Assembly: GCF_031020795.1 (NCBI RefSeq)
Contig: NZ_JAVHJP010000006.1
Span: 62,001-126,000 of the forward strand
DNA: 64,000 bases
Direction: 5' to 3'
From: Hydrogenophaga pseudoflava
Lineage (GTDB): Bacteria > Pseudomonadota > Gammaproteobacteria > Burkholderiales > Burkholderiaceae_C
Each line of letters begins with the position of its first letter. Position 1 is the first letter of the stretch. Under the pieces are notes generated by a model. That model searched no databases, was not told the DNA's origin, and saw only the letters and a list, made by a program, of their open reading frames with translations. This document shows positions 35,801-45,400 of this stretch, in pieces. A program made the translations under genes and the position numbers.

Positions 35801-37456
35801 CACGACCCGGCCCACTTCACGGTCACGCTGATGCTGCACACCTACGTGGCGCGCGACCGCGAGCAGGCGCGCGAGACCGCGCGCGGCCCCATGAAGGACT
35901 ACCTGCGCAGCGCCGCCGGCCTGATCAAGCAGTACGCCTGGGCCTTCCCCGCCTTCAAGAAGCCCAAGGGCATCAACAACCCCGCAGAGATCGATATCCG
36001 CACCCTGGACGCCGAAGAGCTCGAAGGCATCCTGGAGTTCGCGTTCCAGCGCTACTTCGAAGACTCGGGCCTGTTCGGCACGGTGGAGGACTGCCTCGAC
36101 CGGGTGGAGCAACTCAAGCGCATCGGCGTCGATGAAATCGCCTGCCTGATCGACTACGGCATCCCCTCGGAAATGGTCATGGAAGGCCTCTACCCGCTGG
36201 CGGAGGTGCTGCGCCGCTCCAACGAAGGCGCCGGCCCCGCCAAGGACGATTTTTCCATCGCCGCCCAGATCGTGCGCCACGGCATCACGCACCTTCAGTG
36301 CACGCCCAGCATGGCGCGCATGATCGCCATGAACGACGAGGCCCGTCTGGCGCTGGGCAAGGTCCGGCACCTGATGATCGGGGGCGAGGCCCTGCCCGGC
36401 ACCCTGGTGGGCGAACTGTCCCGGCTCGGTGCGGCCACCATCGAAAACATGTACGGCCCCACCGAGACCACCATCTGGTCGTCCACGGAAACCGCGGGCA
36501 CCAGCGAAAGCATCGTCAACATCGGCCGCCCGATCGCCAACACCCAGATGTATGTGCTGGACGAGCACCAGCAGCCGGTGCCGGTGGGCGTGCCCGGCGA
36601 GCTGTACATCGGCGGCGACGGAGTGACGCGCGGCTACTGGCAGCGCCCCGATCTCACCGCCGAGCGCTTCCCCGCCGACCCGTTCGTGCGCCCGGCGTGC
36701 GTGGCGCCCGGTGGTGCGCGCATGTACCGCACGGGCGACCTGGCGCGCTGGCGTCCGGACGGGCGCATCGACTTTCTCGGCCGGGCCGATTTCCAGGTCA
36801 AGATCCGCGGTTACCGCATCGAGCTCGGTGAAATCGAGGCGGTGCTGGAATCGTCCGACGGCGTCCAGCAGGCCGTGGTCGTGGCCCGGGAAGACCAGCC
36901 CGGTGACCTGCGCCTGGTGGCCTACCTGCGAGCCGATGCCGGAGTCTCGACCGAACGCCTGCGCGAGTGGGCCGCCACCCGGCTGCCCGAGCACATGGTG
37001 CCTGCGCACTTCGTGATGGTGGACGCGTTCCCGCTCACGCCCAACCGCAAGGTGGACAGGAAGGCCCTGCCCGCCCCGTCGCAGACCACCCAGCGCGAGC
37101 GCACCGAAGCCTTCGTCGCCCCCGAGAACGAGATCGAGCAGAAGATCGCGGCCATCTGGTCCCGCGTGCTGGGGGTTCCGCAGATCGGATCGAAGGACAG
37201 CTTCTTCGCTCTGGGCGGCCATTCACTGCTGGCCGTGCAGGCCCACCGCGAGATCAAGCAGGCTCTCAACACCACCCGGCTGAGCATCACCGACATCTTC
37301 CGCTTTCCGACCCTCTCGGCGCTTGCGCAGCACCTGGACGACAGGCCGCGTGAGACCGCAGAGACCGCGGCCGAATCCTCCGAGCGGGCGCAGATGCGGG
37401 CCGATGCCATGTCGCGCCGGCGTGCGATGCGCTCAGGCAAGTTGCCGCAGGACTGA
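32828..37456 (+). CDS. NRPS: formyltransferase-halfC-A(luciferase-like insert)-carrier
   Basis: A 1542-residue synthetase. Residues about 1-210: formyltransferase with Asn92, His94 (NFHDGPLP) and Asp130 (GGIDEGDI). About 330-535: only the second half of a condensation domain; no HHxxxDG is present. About 540-1490: adenylation domain (YTSGSTGRPKG at 692-702) interrupted between its A4 and A5 regions by a complete luciferase-like monooxygenase (about 775-1130) of the MupA/Atu3671 kind, starting KMDFSIYYWG. Carrier: GGHSL, Ser1466. A basic helical tail (about 1500-1542) may be a docking segment. The ten-residue pocket code reads D-I-L-Q-M-G-M-I-W-K, closest to glycine codes I know. There is no thioesterase. 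Confidence 0.92.
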   Translation: MSNFPCVVMGNESLLIECAEQLLRAGDRIGAVITRNPDIRSWAANHRLRVEAPGEGLADRLSDVGFDWLFSIANLAVIPQPVLAKATRGAINFHDGPLPRHAGLNAPVWAILAREKRHGVTWHMIEGGIDEGDIVKQRLFDMAPNETALTLNTRCYEAAIESFSELLADLHGAGPQRKPQDLSLRSYHARLDRPAAAACIDLSRPAEDVLALVAALDHGSYWNPISCPKLVIGDRVLLVSTAAIEAGVVAAPGEVLEATMGGLVVGTGSQPVRFAGLRDAEAAPVCPTTVAKPGDRLPLPDANATAALTEAMARVVAGESTWRTCLQAPEGVDLPLVSPPSGPALWRSLTLKAPDHLTGDSLLAAVAAWVARVSGKSRFDLAFRDAHIPQAKGFLSTWVPLRLDAASDTTFSAFSARCAEALLVARKAPAFALDLVARDPAIKSLTVPQVGLNTGSDGAGIEGSAITVQVPSQGPLTLWYDETRLSAEAASTLGQRLQRVLDAVNDTTTRDTLLGQLPVMSEAEREQVLYGWNDTRCDYERQTCVHQFFEQQVQRTPDATAVVFEGESLSYAQLNRRANQVAHRLIAMGVLPGTLVGLYTPRSLDLLVGALAIQKAGGGYVPLDPAYPPDRIALYIEDSGAPVIVAQSTLIDSLPAHQAQVLVIDEDATIASQPDTDPASGVGPSDIAYMIYTSGSTGRPKGVMVEHRNVANFFRGMDDRIRHDPPGVWLAVTSLSFDISVLELFYTLARGFKLVLSSDENRALVSSGRIASGQKMDFSIYYWGNDDGAGPKKYELLLEGAKFADTHGFCAVWTPERHFHAFGGPYPNPSVTGAAVAAVTKNIGVRAGSCVVPLHHPARIAEEWAVIDNLTNGRAGLAVASGWHPDDFVLRPENTPPANRQALFDATEQIRRLWRGEAVDFPTKGGTFAVKTQPRPVSKELPIWVTTAGNPETWRDAGRVGANVLTHLLGQSVDEVAEKIGLYHEALREAGHDPAHFTVTLMLHTYVARDREQARETARGPMKDYLRSAAGLIKQYAWAFPAFKKPKGINNPAEIDIRTLDAEELEGILEFAFQRYFEDSGLFGTVEDCLDRVEQLKRIGVDEIACLIDYGIPSEMVMEGLYPLAEVLRRSNEGAGPAKDDFSIAAQIVRHGITHLQCTPSMARMIAMNDEARLALGKVRHLMIGGEALPGTLVGELSRLGAATIENMYGPTETTIWSSTETAGTSESIVNIGRPIANTQMYVLDEHQQPVPVGVPGELYIGGDGVTRGYWQRPDLTAERFPADPFVRPACVAPGGARMYRTGDLARWRPDGRIDFLGRADFQVKIRGYRIELGEIEAVLESSDGVQQAVVVAREDQPGDLRLVAYLRADAGVSTERLREWAATRLPEHMVPAHFVMVDAFPLTPNRKVDRKALPAPSQTTQRERTEAFVAPENEIEQKIAAIWSRVLGVPQIGSKDSFFALGGHSLLAVQAHREIKQALNTTRLSITDIFRFPTLSALAQHLDDRPRETAETAAESSERAQMRADAMSRRRAMRSGKLPQD

Positions 37457-38175
37457 TGGGCGCCGCTCAATGCCTCCCGGCCGCCACAGAGCCCCCGCCG
37501 CTGCAGTCCTTGCAACTGCGGCTGGCGCAGGCCCTTGGAGCCGCCGTTGGCGTTGCATGCAGAGACGTTGACGGTGACCCGGACCTGCTCTGGCCCTCGG
37601 AACGCACCAGCATCCAGAAGGCCGTGGCTACCCGTCAGCGCGAGTACGCCGCCGGGCGCGGCGCAGCACGCGAGGCGATGCGGCAGATCGGGTGTGCCCC
37701 TGCCTGCATCCCGAGTGCGCCCGACCGCTCACCGGTCTGGCCCGCCGGGCTGGCAGGCTCCATCGCACACGGTGGTGGCGTGTGTGTGGCGGTGGTCGGT
37801 CGGCGGCACCACGTGCACGCGGTGGGCATCGACGTCGAGAAAGACCTGCCGATGGAGCCCGCCCTGTGGCCGTCGCTCTGCACCGCCGACGAACTGGCCT
37901 GCGTCGAACAGCTGCCCCCGCACGAACGCGGTCGCCAGGTGACGTGGCTGTTTTGCGCCAAGGAGGCTTTCTACAAGTGGCAGTACCCGCAGACCGGGCG
38001 CATGCTGGACTTCCGCGATGTGCGGGTGGCGTTCTCCGACGATGCCACCCACTTTGACGTGCAGGCGGCCTCAGCCCACAACCCGGTCCCCCGCTGCTCA
38101 CGGCTGGGCGGCCTGATCACCACCCACGGCCTCGCGTTGGCCTGGATGGTCGGGCCACCGGCGCCGGCGTCATGA
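37456..38175 (+). CDS. Sfp/EntD-type 4'-phosphopantetheinyl transferase
   Basis: A 239-residue enzyme with the three family motifs in order: GSIAHGGG, VGIDVEKDLP (metal-binding Asp) and WLFCAKEAFYKW. It moves phosphopantetheine from coenzyme A to carrier-domain serines and should activate the carriers of the neighbouring synthases and perhaps the membrane fusion at 19.7-22.1 kb. Its ATG overlaps the NRPS stop by one base (TGATG), so it is made together with its substrate. Confidence 0.93.
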   Translation: MGAAQCLPAATEPPPLQSLQLRLAQALGAAVGVACRDVDGDPDLLWPSERTSIQKAVATRQREYAAGRGAAREAMRQIGCAPACIPSAPDRSPVWPAGLAGSIAHGGGVCVAVVGRRHHVHAVGIDVEKDLPMEPALWPSLCTADELACVEQLPPHERGRQVTWLFCAKEAFYKWQYPQTGRMLDFRDVRVAFSDDATHFDVQAASAHNPVPRCSRLGGLITTHGLALAWMVGPPAPAS

Positions 38176-38195
38176 CGCCTGCAGATTGAACAGCC

Positions 38196-39443
38196 ATGAG
38201 ACACCTCGAAAGCAGTGAGATGAAACACCCCGGCGGCCGCCTGCTGTTGTACGCACCCGTTCCGCTGTATTCCGGCCAGGATGGCTACCTTCTGGAAGAC
38301 CAGGCCTGCAATGGTCTGCGCCTGTGGGCAGAGAACTTCGAGCAGGTGACGGTGATGCATCCGCTGGAACCGGGCGCCGCGCCGCCCAGCTGGATTCCGG
38401 TGCGATCGTCGGCCATTGACCTGGAGCGCGTGCACCTTGTCGCGCTGCCCTCCGCTTACCGGCCCGACCGCTTCTTCCGTTTTCTCCCTTCGGTGCGCCG
38501 GCAGATCGCGCAGCTGATCGACGAAGCGGACTACCTGTCGTTCTCCATTGGCGGGCTGTTTGGCGACTGGGGTTCGGTGGCGGCCCTGGAGGCGCACCGC
38601 AAGGGACGTCGTTTTGCCGTCTGGACCGACCGGGTGGAGTCCGAAGTGGTGCGGCACGAAGCCCGCGCAGCCCGCACCCGCAGGGCACGGTTGAAAGCAT
38701 CGCTCTATCACCGACCGATGGCTCTGCTGGAGCGGGCCATCATCCGGCGTGCGGCCCTGGGCTTGTTCCACGGTGCCGAAACCTACGCGACCTATGCACC
38801 TTATGCGGCCCAGGCCGAGATCGTGCACGACATCCACCTGCGGGAAGAAGATCGCATTCCGCCTGACGAGCTCCGGGACAAGGTGCAGGGCGCCATGGCG
38901 GGCCCGCTGAACATCTGCTACCTCGGTCGGGCCGACGTGATGAAAGGTGCCGACGACTGGATGCAGGTGATGGCGTCACTGAAGGAGGCTGGCGTCGATT
39001 TCCGGGCCACATGGTGGGGCGATGGAGAGCGGCTGCCGGCCATGAAGGCGCAGGTGGAACGCCTGGGCCTGACGGAACAGGTGGCGCTGCCTGGCTTCAT
39101 CAGGGACCGCGCAGCGATCTTGAAGGTTCTGCGTGAGGCCCAGGTCTTCGTGTTCTGCCACAAGACCCCGGAGTCGCCGCGGAATCTGATCGAGGCTCTC
39201 GTTTCTGGAACACCGCTGGTCGGCTACGACAGCCCGTTCCCGAAGGACCTGATCGCGGCCCATGGCGGAGGGTTGTTGACCCCCAAGGACGACATCGGCG
39301 CGTTGGTGTCGAGTCTGGCCGGCCTGGCGCAGGACCGGCAGCGGCTGGCGGATCTGATCGGTCGGGCCGCGCTGGACGGCCACCCGTTCAACGATGTCGC
39401 TGTTTTCAGGCACCGCAGTGAGGTGATCCGTGCCCACCTCTGA
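38196..39443 (+). CDS. Family 4 glycosyltransferase
   Basis: A 415-residue GT-B enzyme. The C-terminal half shows the GT4 pattern: NICYLGRADVMKGADDW, WWGDGERLPAMKAQVE, and the sugar-donor E-x7-E element in ESPRNLIEALVSGTPLVGY. The N-terminal acceptor half is unusual enough that the acceptor cannot be guessed. It lies between the phosphopantetheinyl transferase and the second NRPS, overlapping the latter's GTG start by 14 bases. This again ties glycosylation to the synthases. Confidence 0.88.
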   Translation: MRHLESSEMKHPGGRLLLYAPVPLYSGQDGYLLEDQACNGLRLWAENFEQVTVMHPLEPGAAPPSWIPVRSSAIDLERVHLVALPSAYRPDRFFRFLPSVRRQIAQLIDEADYLSFSIGGLFGDWGSVAALEAHRKGRRFAVWTDRVESEVVRHEARAARTRRARLKASLYHRPMALLERAIIRRAALGLFHGAETYATYAPYAAQAEIVHDIHLREEDRIPPDELRDKVQGAMAGPLNICYLGRADVMKGADDWMQVMASLKEAGVDFRATWWGDGERLPAMKAQVERLGLTEQVALPGFIRDRAAILKVLREAQVFVFCHKTPESPRNLIEALVSGTPLVGYDSPFPKDLIAAHGGGLLTPKDDIGALVSSLAGLAQDRQRLADLIGRAALDGHPFNDVAVFRHRSEVIRAHL

Positions 39444-42400
39444 TGTCGGTTGTACAGATCTCTGCGAATTGCTGCACGCGCGTGCCGCAGAGCTCGGAGA
39501 TCGCACGGCCTATGTGTTCCTCGGCACCGACCTCGAAGCCGGCCAGACGCTGAGCTACGCCTCGCTGGCCTGGTCGGCCGAAGCCATTGCCCGGCAGCTC
39601 CGGGCACATGCAGTCCCCGGTGACCGGGTCCTGCTCGCATTCGACAACAGCCTGGACGCCGTGAAACTGTTCTGGGGCTGCATCGTGGCAGGAGTGATTC
39701 CGGTGCCGGCGCCCGCGCCGGACAAGGGAAATGCACGGGTCGGTGGATCGCGTCTGGTGGGAATTTGCGACGACGCGGACGTGGCACTGGCCATGACCGA
39801 TGACGGCCATATCGAGTCCGGTCGCGCCCAGGCCCCGGGCCGTCCATGGCGCACGCTCAATGCCCTTCTGAACGAGGCGCAGGGGCCTGATGCGCCCACT
39901 TCGGCATCCTGTTCCCGCGATCAGGACGCCGTGGCGTACCTGCAGTACACCTCCGGGTCCACCAGCGCTCCGCGGGGTGTCGAGATCACCCACCACAACG
40001 TGCTGGCGCAGTGCCAGGCATTGATGAGTGGCGTCGACACGCACGGGAAGACGGGGCTGGTGTGGCTGCCCTGGTTCCACGACTACGGCCTGGTGCACGG
40101 CGTGCTCCAGCCGCTGTACTCGGCCGGCACCTCGTTCCTGATGTCCACCGCGCAGTTCCTGCTGCACCCCTTGAAGTGGCTGGAAGCCATTGCCCGGCAT
40201 GGCGTCACCCACAGCGGCGCCCCCAACTTCGCCTACGCGGCCTGCGTGCAGGCCCTGGCGCGAGCACCCCACTGGACCGCACGGCTGGATGGATGGCGGT
40301 ACGCCAGTTGCGGGGCGGAGCCGGTCCGGGCCACCACACTCGACGCGTTCGCCAATGCGTTCGCGCGGTTCGGGTTCAACCGGACGGCGTTCGCGCCGTC
40401 CTATGGGCTGGCGGAAGCGGTCCTGGCGGTCACCGTGAAGAGTGCGCCCACCCCGCTGCTCCAGCTCACGCTGGATGCACAGGCCCTGGAACGCAACGAG
40501 GTGCGGGCAGCGGCCCGGGAAGCGGCCGCCACACGCACGCTGGTGGGCTGCGGTCCGGTGCTGCCGGGGTTCCAGTTGCGCATCGTCGATCCTGACACCG
40601 GGCGACCCTGTGCTTCCGACCGCGTCGGCGAGATCTGGGTGGCCGGACCGAGCGTGGCCCGGGGCTACCGGGGGCAGGCCGATGCCTCGACCGAGCACTT
40701 CGGCGGCACCCTCGCCCCCGGGGCCGCCGACACCGCACGTTACCTGCGGACCGGCGACCTGGGGTTCATTCACGGTGGCGAGCTGTTTGTCGCAGGCCGT
40801 CGCAAGGACCTGATCATCGCGAACGGTCGCAACCTGTACCCGCAAGACCTGGAGCAGACCGCCGAGGCGGCGCACCTCCACATCCGGGTCGGTGGCGTCA
40901 TCGCGGTATCGGTCGACAAGGGAGTCAAAGAGACGGTTGTGGTGCTGGTGGAGTGCAGCCGGCGCCCTTCGCCCGACGTGGTCCGGCAGCTGGTCGACGC
41001 CGTCCACCAACGGGTGTCCACCGAGCACCAGGTCGATGTGCACGACATCGTGCCCTTGCGCACCGGTACCCTGCCCCGGACTTCAAGCGGCAAGCCCCAG
41101 CGCAGCGCGGCCCGGCGCCTCTATCTGCAAGGGCGGCTGGAGCCGCTGCGGATGTCGGCGCACCCGCCGTCATCCGCAGCGCTGTCGCCAGGACAAGCGC
41201 CCGACGACGCGCTGCTGGACACCCTTGCCCTGCTCTGGTCCGACGTCCTCGGGCGCGAGGTGATCGACCACGACGCGAGCTTCTTCGACCTGGGGGGCGA
41301 TTCGCTGCTGGCCACCCAGCTGGTCTCGCGCCTGCGCGCCAGACTGGGTCTGGACCTGCCCATCAGCGCCGTGTTCGAAGCCCCCACGGTGCGGGGACTC
41401 GCCGACAGGCTGCGTCAGACGCCGGCTTCGCCGAATGGCGCCCCGGTCCCTTCATCGGTGGAAGTGGCGGCTCCACCGCCCGCGGCGCGCGGCCCCGGCA
41501 GCCCGGTTGGCCTCTCGTTCTCACAGGAACGCATGTGGTTCATGCACGAGCTGGCACCGCACGGCAGTGCGTACAACATTCCGCTGGCCATGCGCCTGAT
41601 GGGTCCGCTGAACGTCCCAGCCCTGCAGGGCGCCCTGGCGCGTGTGGTCGAGCGCCATGAAATCCTGCGCACACGCTTTGTCAAGACAGCCGACGGCGTG
41701 TCCGGTGAAGTGGTGGTGCCTCCCGTGGCGACCATCCAGCAGGTGCAACTGAATAGCGATGGTCGCGAGCCCCCGGAACAACGGCTGCGCCAGCATCTGG
41801 CCGAAGTCACGTGCCAGCCCTTTGTCCTGGATCAGTGTCCTCTTTTCCGGGTGCAGCTCGTCCACATGGCCGGGCAGGACGCCGTGCTGCTGATCGTGAT
41901 GCACCACATCATCAGCGACCAGTGGTCGTTTGCGGAGCTGGGGCAAGAACTGGGCGTGCATTACAGCGCCCTGGTGTCCGGAACAGAAGCTTCACTGCCA
42001 GAACTCCAGGTCCAGTACGCAGACTACGCGCGCTGGCACCGGGACTGGTTTGAAACCGAGCGGCGAAGCAGCGAACTCGCGTACTGGTCGCGAAGGCTGA
42101 ACGGTCTGGAGCCGCTGCCATTGAACAACGACCTGCCGCGCCCGCTGGAGCAGAGCTTCCGTGGCGCGGCGCTGCGCTTCCCTCTGGAGGGTGAGCACAT
42201 CGCCGGCCTGCGCGCGCTCGGCGCGGCACACGGCGCCAGCCTGTCCATGGTGCTGATCGCGGCGCTCAATGTCCTGCTGCTCCGGCACACCGGCAAGACC
42301 GACATCGGCATCGGCGTGCCGATTGCCAACCGGCACCACCTGGCCTCCGAGAACCTCATCGGCACCTTCGTCAACACCCTGGTGTTCCGGACCGATCTGG

Positions 42401-45400
42401 ACGGCGACCCGGACTTCCGGACGGTGCTGTCGCGCGTGCGAGAAGTCTCCCTGGAAGCCTTTGCACACCAGGACATGCCCTTCGAGGTGCTGGTGCGCGA
42501 ACTGGCGGCCCGGCCGGACAGCAGCCGGCAGCCGCTGTTCAATGTGCTCTTCAACATGGTGAACACCCGGGCCCGGGACTGCCATTTCGAAGGCCTCGAC
42601 TGGTCTCGGCTGGACTTCGACCGGGCGTCGACCCAGTTCGACCTCAGCTTCGTGGTCGACGTGCTGTACGACCGGGCCTTCGTCATCGAGTACGCCACCG
42701 ACCTGTTCCTGCCCGACACCGTGCAGCGCATGGGCGAGCATCTGCTGCAGATCCTGCGCACCGCCGTCCAGGCACCAGGCGTCCGCGTGGCCACGATCCC
42801 GCTGCTGGGCGAGGCCGAGCGAGACCGCCTGCACCGGTGGTCGCACGGCCCTGTCGAGGCGCTGAGCGCACGCACGGTCACGGAGTGGGTGGCCAGCGGA
42901 TCCCGGCAGGCGTCTCAGCGGACGGCGCTCGTGTCTGGGGATGTGCGGCTGACCCATCAGGAACTGGACGAAGCCTCCAACCGGCTGGCGAGGCTGCTGC
43001 GCCAGCGGGGCGTCGCGCGGGGGAGCCGCGTGGGCGTCTGCCTGCCCCGCAGCCACGATCTGGTGGTCGTGCTGCTGGCCATCCTGAAAGCCGGCGCGGC
43101 CTACGTGCCGCTGGACCCCGACTATCCCCGGCAACGGCTGGTTGACCAGATGCAGGACGCCGAACTGGCGCTGCTGGTGAGCCACAGTTCGGTGGTACTG
43201 GAGGAGGACCAGACCCCCCGCCTGCTGGTGGATGGGGATCTCGGGCAGATCGACGCGACCGCACACCGGCTGCAAGACGATCCCCTGCGCGATGCGCGCC
43301 CGGAAGACCCGGCGTACCTGATCTACACCTCCGGCTCCACAGGGCGGCCCAAAGGGGTCGCCGTGCCGCACCGGGCCGTGGTGAACCTGCTGGAGAGCAT
43401 GGCGCGAGCGCCCGGCTGCGCCGCGCACGACCGGCTGCTGGCGGTGACCACCCCCAGCTTCGACATCGCCGTTCTGGAACTGTTCCTGCCCCTGGGCACG
43501 GGTGGCACCGTCGTGGTGGCCAGCCAGGCCGACGCCACCGATGGCCGGGCGCTGGCAGAGCTGATGGTGCGAGAGGACATCACCGTACTGCAGGCCACGC
43601 CGTCGCGCTGGCACCTGTTGCTCGAAGCCGGCTGGGCCGGGAATCCACGGCTCAAGGCACTGGTCGGCGGGGAGCCCCTGACGCCCGACCTGGCCTCGCG
43701 GCTGCTCGCCCGGTGCGGCGAGGTCTGGAACATGTACGGCCCCACCGAAACCACGGTCTGGTCCAGCTGCTGGCGGGTGTCGCCGGACGCCATCCAGGCC
43801 ATCGATCTGGGGCGCCCGGTGCTCAACACCGTGATCCAGGTGCTGGACCCGCACCTGCAACCGTGCCCGATCGGGGTGCCCGGGGAAATCTGCATCGGCG
43901 GCACGGGTGTGGCGATCGGCTATCACCGCCAGGCGGCACTGACCGCCGAGCGGTTCATCGAACAACCGGAAGCCCGGGACCCGCTCGCCAGCCGCATCTA
44001 CCGCACGGGAGACCGCGGGCGCTGGCGCTGCGACGGTTCGCTGGAGCATGGCGGCCGGCTCGACGACCAGATCAAGCTGCGCGGGTTCCGGGTGGAGCTC
44101 GGAGAGATCGAGGCCCGACTGCTCGGCCACAGCGCCGTCGCGCGTGCGGTGGTGGTGCTGCGCGAGGACGCGCCCGGCCAGCCCAGGCTGGTCGCCTATG
44201 TGGTTCCCAGGGGGCCTATGCCTCCCCGCGAGGAGCTTCGCGAACACCTGCGCCGCTGGCTGCCCGACCACATGGTGCCGGGCCTTTTCATGGCGCTGGA
44301 CCACATCCCCGTGCTCCCCAATGGCAAGACCAATCGCCGTGCACTGCCGGCCCCTTCGGCCGATCCGTCGCATGGGCGCACGCCACCGACCCCGCCGCGC
44401 AGCCCCACCGAGACGGTCATCCTGTCGATCTGGCAGGCCGCTCTGCAGAGCGAGATGATCGGCGTGCACGACAACTTCTTCGATCTGGGCGGCCATTCGA
44501 TCCTGGCCGTGGGGGTGGTCAGCCGCATCGAGTCGGCCCTGCAAAGGCCCGTGGCCCTGGCCCTGCTGTTCAAGCACCCCACGGTGGCGGACCTGGCCGA
44601 TGCACTCTCGCAGGCCCAGCCGGACGACCACAAGGACGTTCCGGTGGCCGTGCTGCAGCCCCAGGGCCGTGGCCCTGGCCTGTTTTTGCTGGCGGGCGCC
44701 GAGATGTACCGGCGCCTGGCGCAGCAACTGGACGCAGAGATGCCCGTGTACGGCGTCTTCTCCCAGACCGAGATCGACCTGCTCGAACAACCGGCGGACC
44801 TGCCACCGCCGGTGGTGACCGTGGAGACGCTGGCCCGGGAGTACGAGGCGCTGATCCGCGGCATCCAGCCGCACGGCCCCTATTTCCTCGGAGGCTTTTC
44901 CATCGGCGGCCTGCTTGCGTTCGAGGTGGCGCGGCAGCTGCAGGCGGAGGGTGAAACGATCGGCCTGATCGCGCTGCTCGACTCCAAGCTGCCCGGGCAG
45001 GGCTTCCGGCATCTCATGGCGGGCGTGGCCCGACGCCTGCGCCTGCTCCGCCGCCAGGGCCTTGGGCACCTCCTGCACATCTACCGCGTGTACCGGCACC
45101 AGGCCGAACACCGCCACGAACCCGGCAGCCGGCGCATCCACACCTATGCACAGGCGATCAGGGCCCATGAAGCCGTACCCTGCGATCTGCCCGCGGTGTT
45201 CCTGCAGGCAGGAGACGACCCGTCCACTGCGCCGGCCTATGGCTGGCGTGCGCTGGTGCCCGGGCTGGCCGTCGAACGCGTTCCGGGCAAACACATGGAC
45301 ATCCTGGAGCCGCCCCACGTGGACGTGCTGGCCTCGGTCATGCGCCAGCACATCGCCAGGGCCCGCGGCTCCGGCACTTTACCGGTCCTCACCGGTCATA

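Noticed and set aside
32615..37222. A 1535-codon open frame antisense to the formyl-NRPS
   Set aside because: Same composition artefact; the plus-strand frame contains every catalytic motif.
41992..45351. An 1119-codon open frame antisense to the FAAL-NRPS
   Set aside because: Composition artefact opposite an intact multidomain enzyme.
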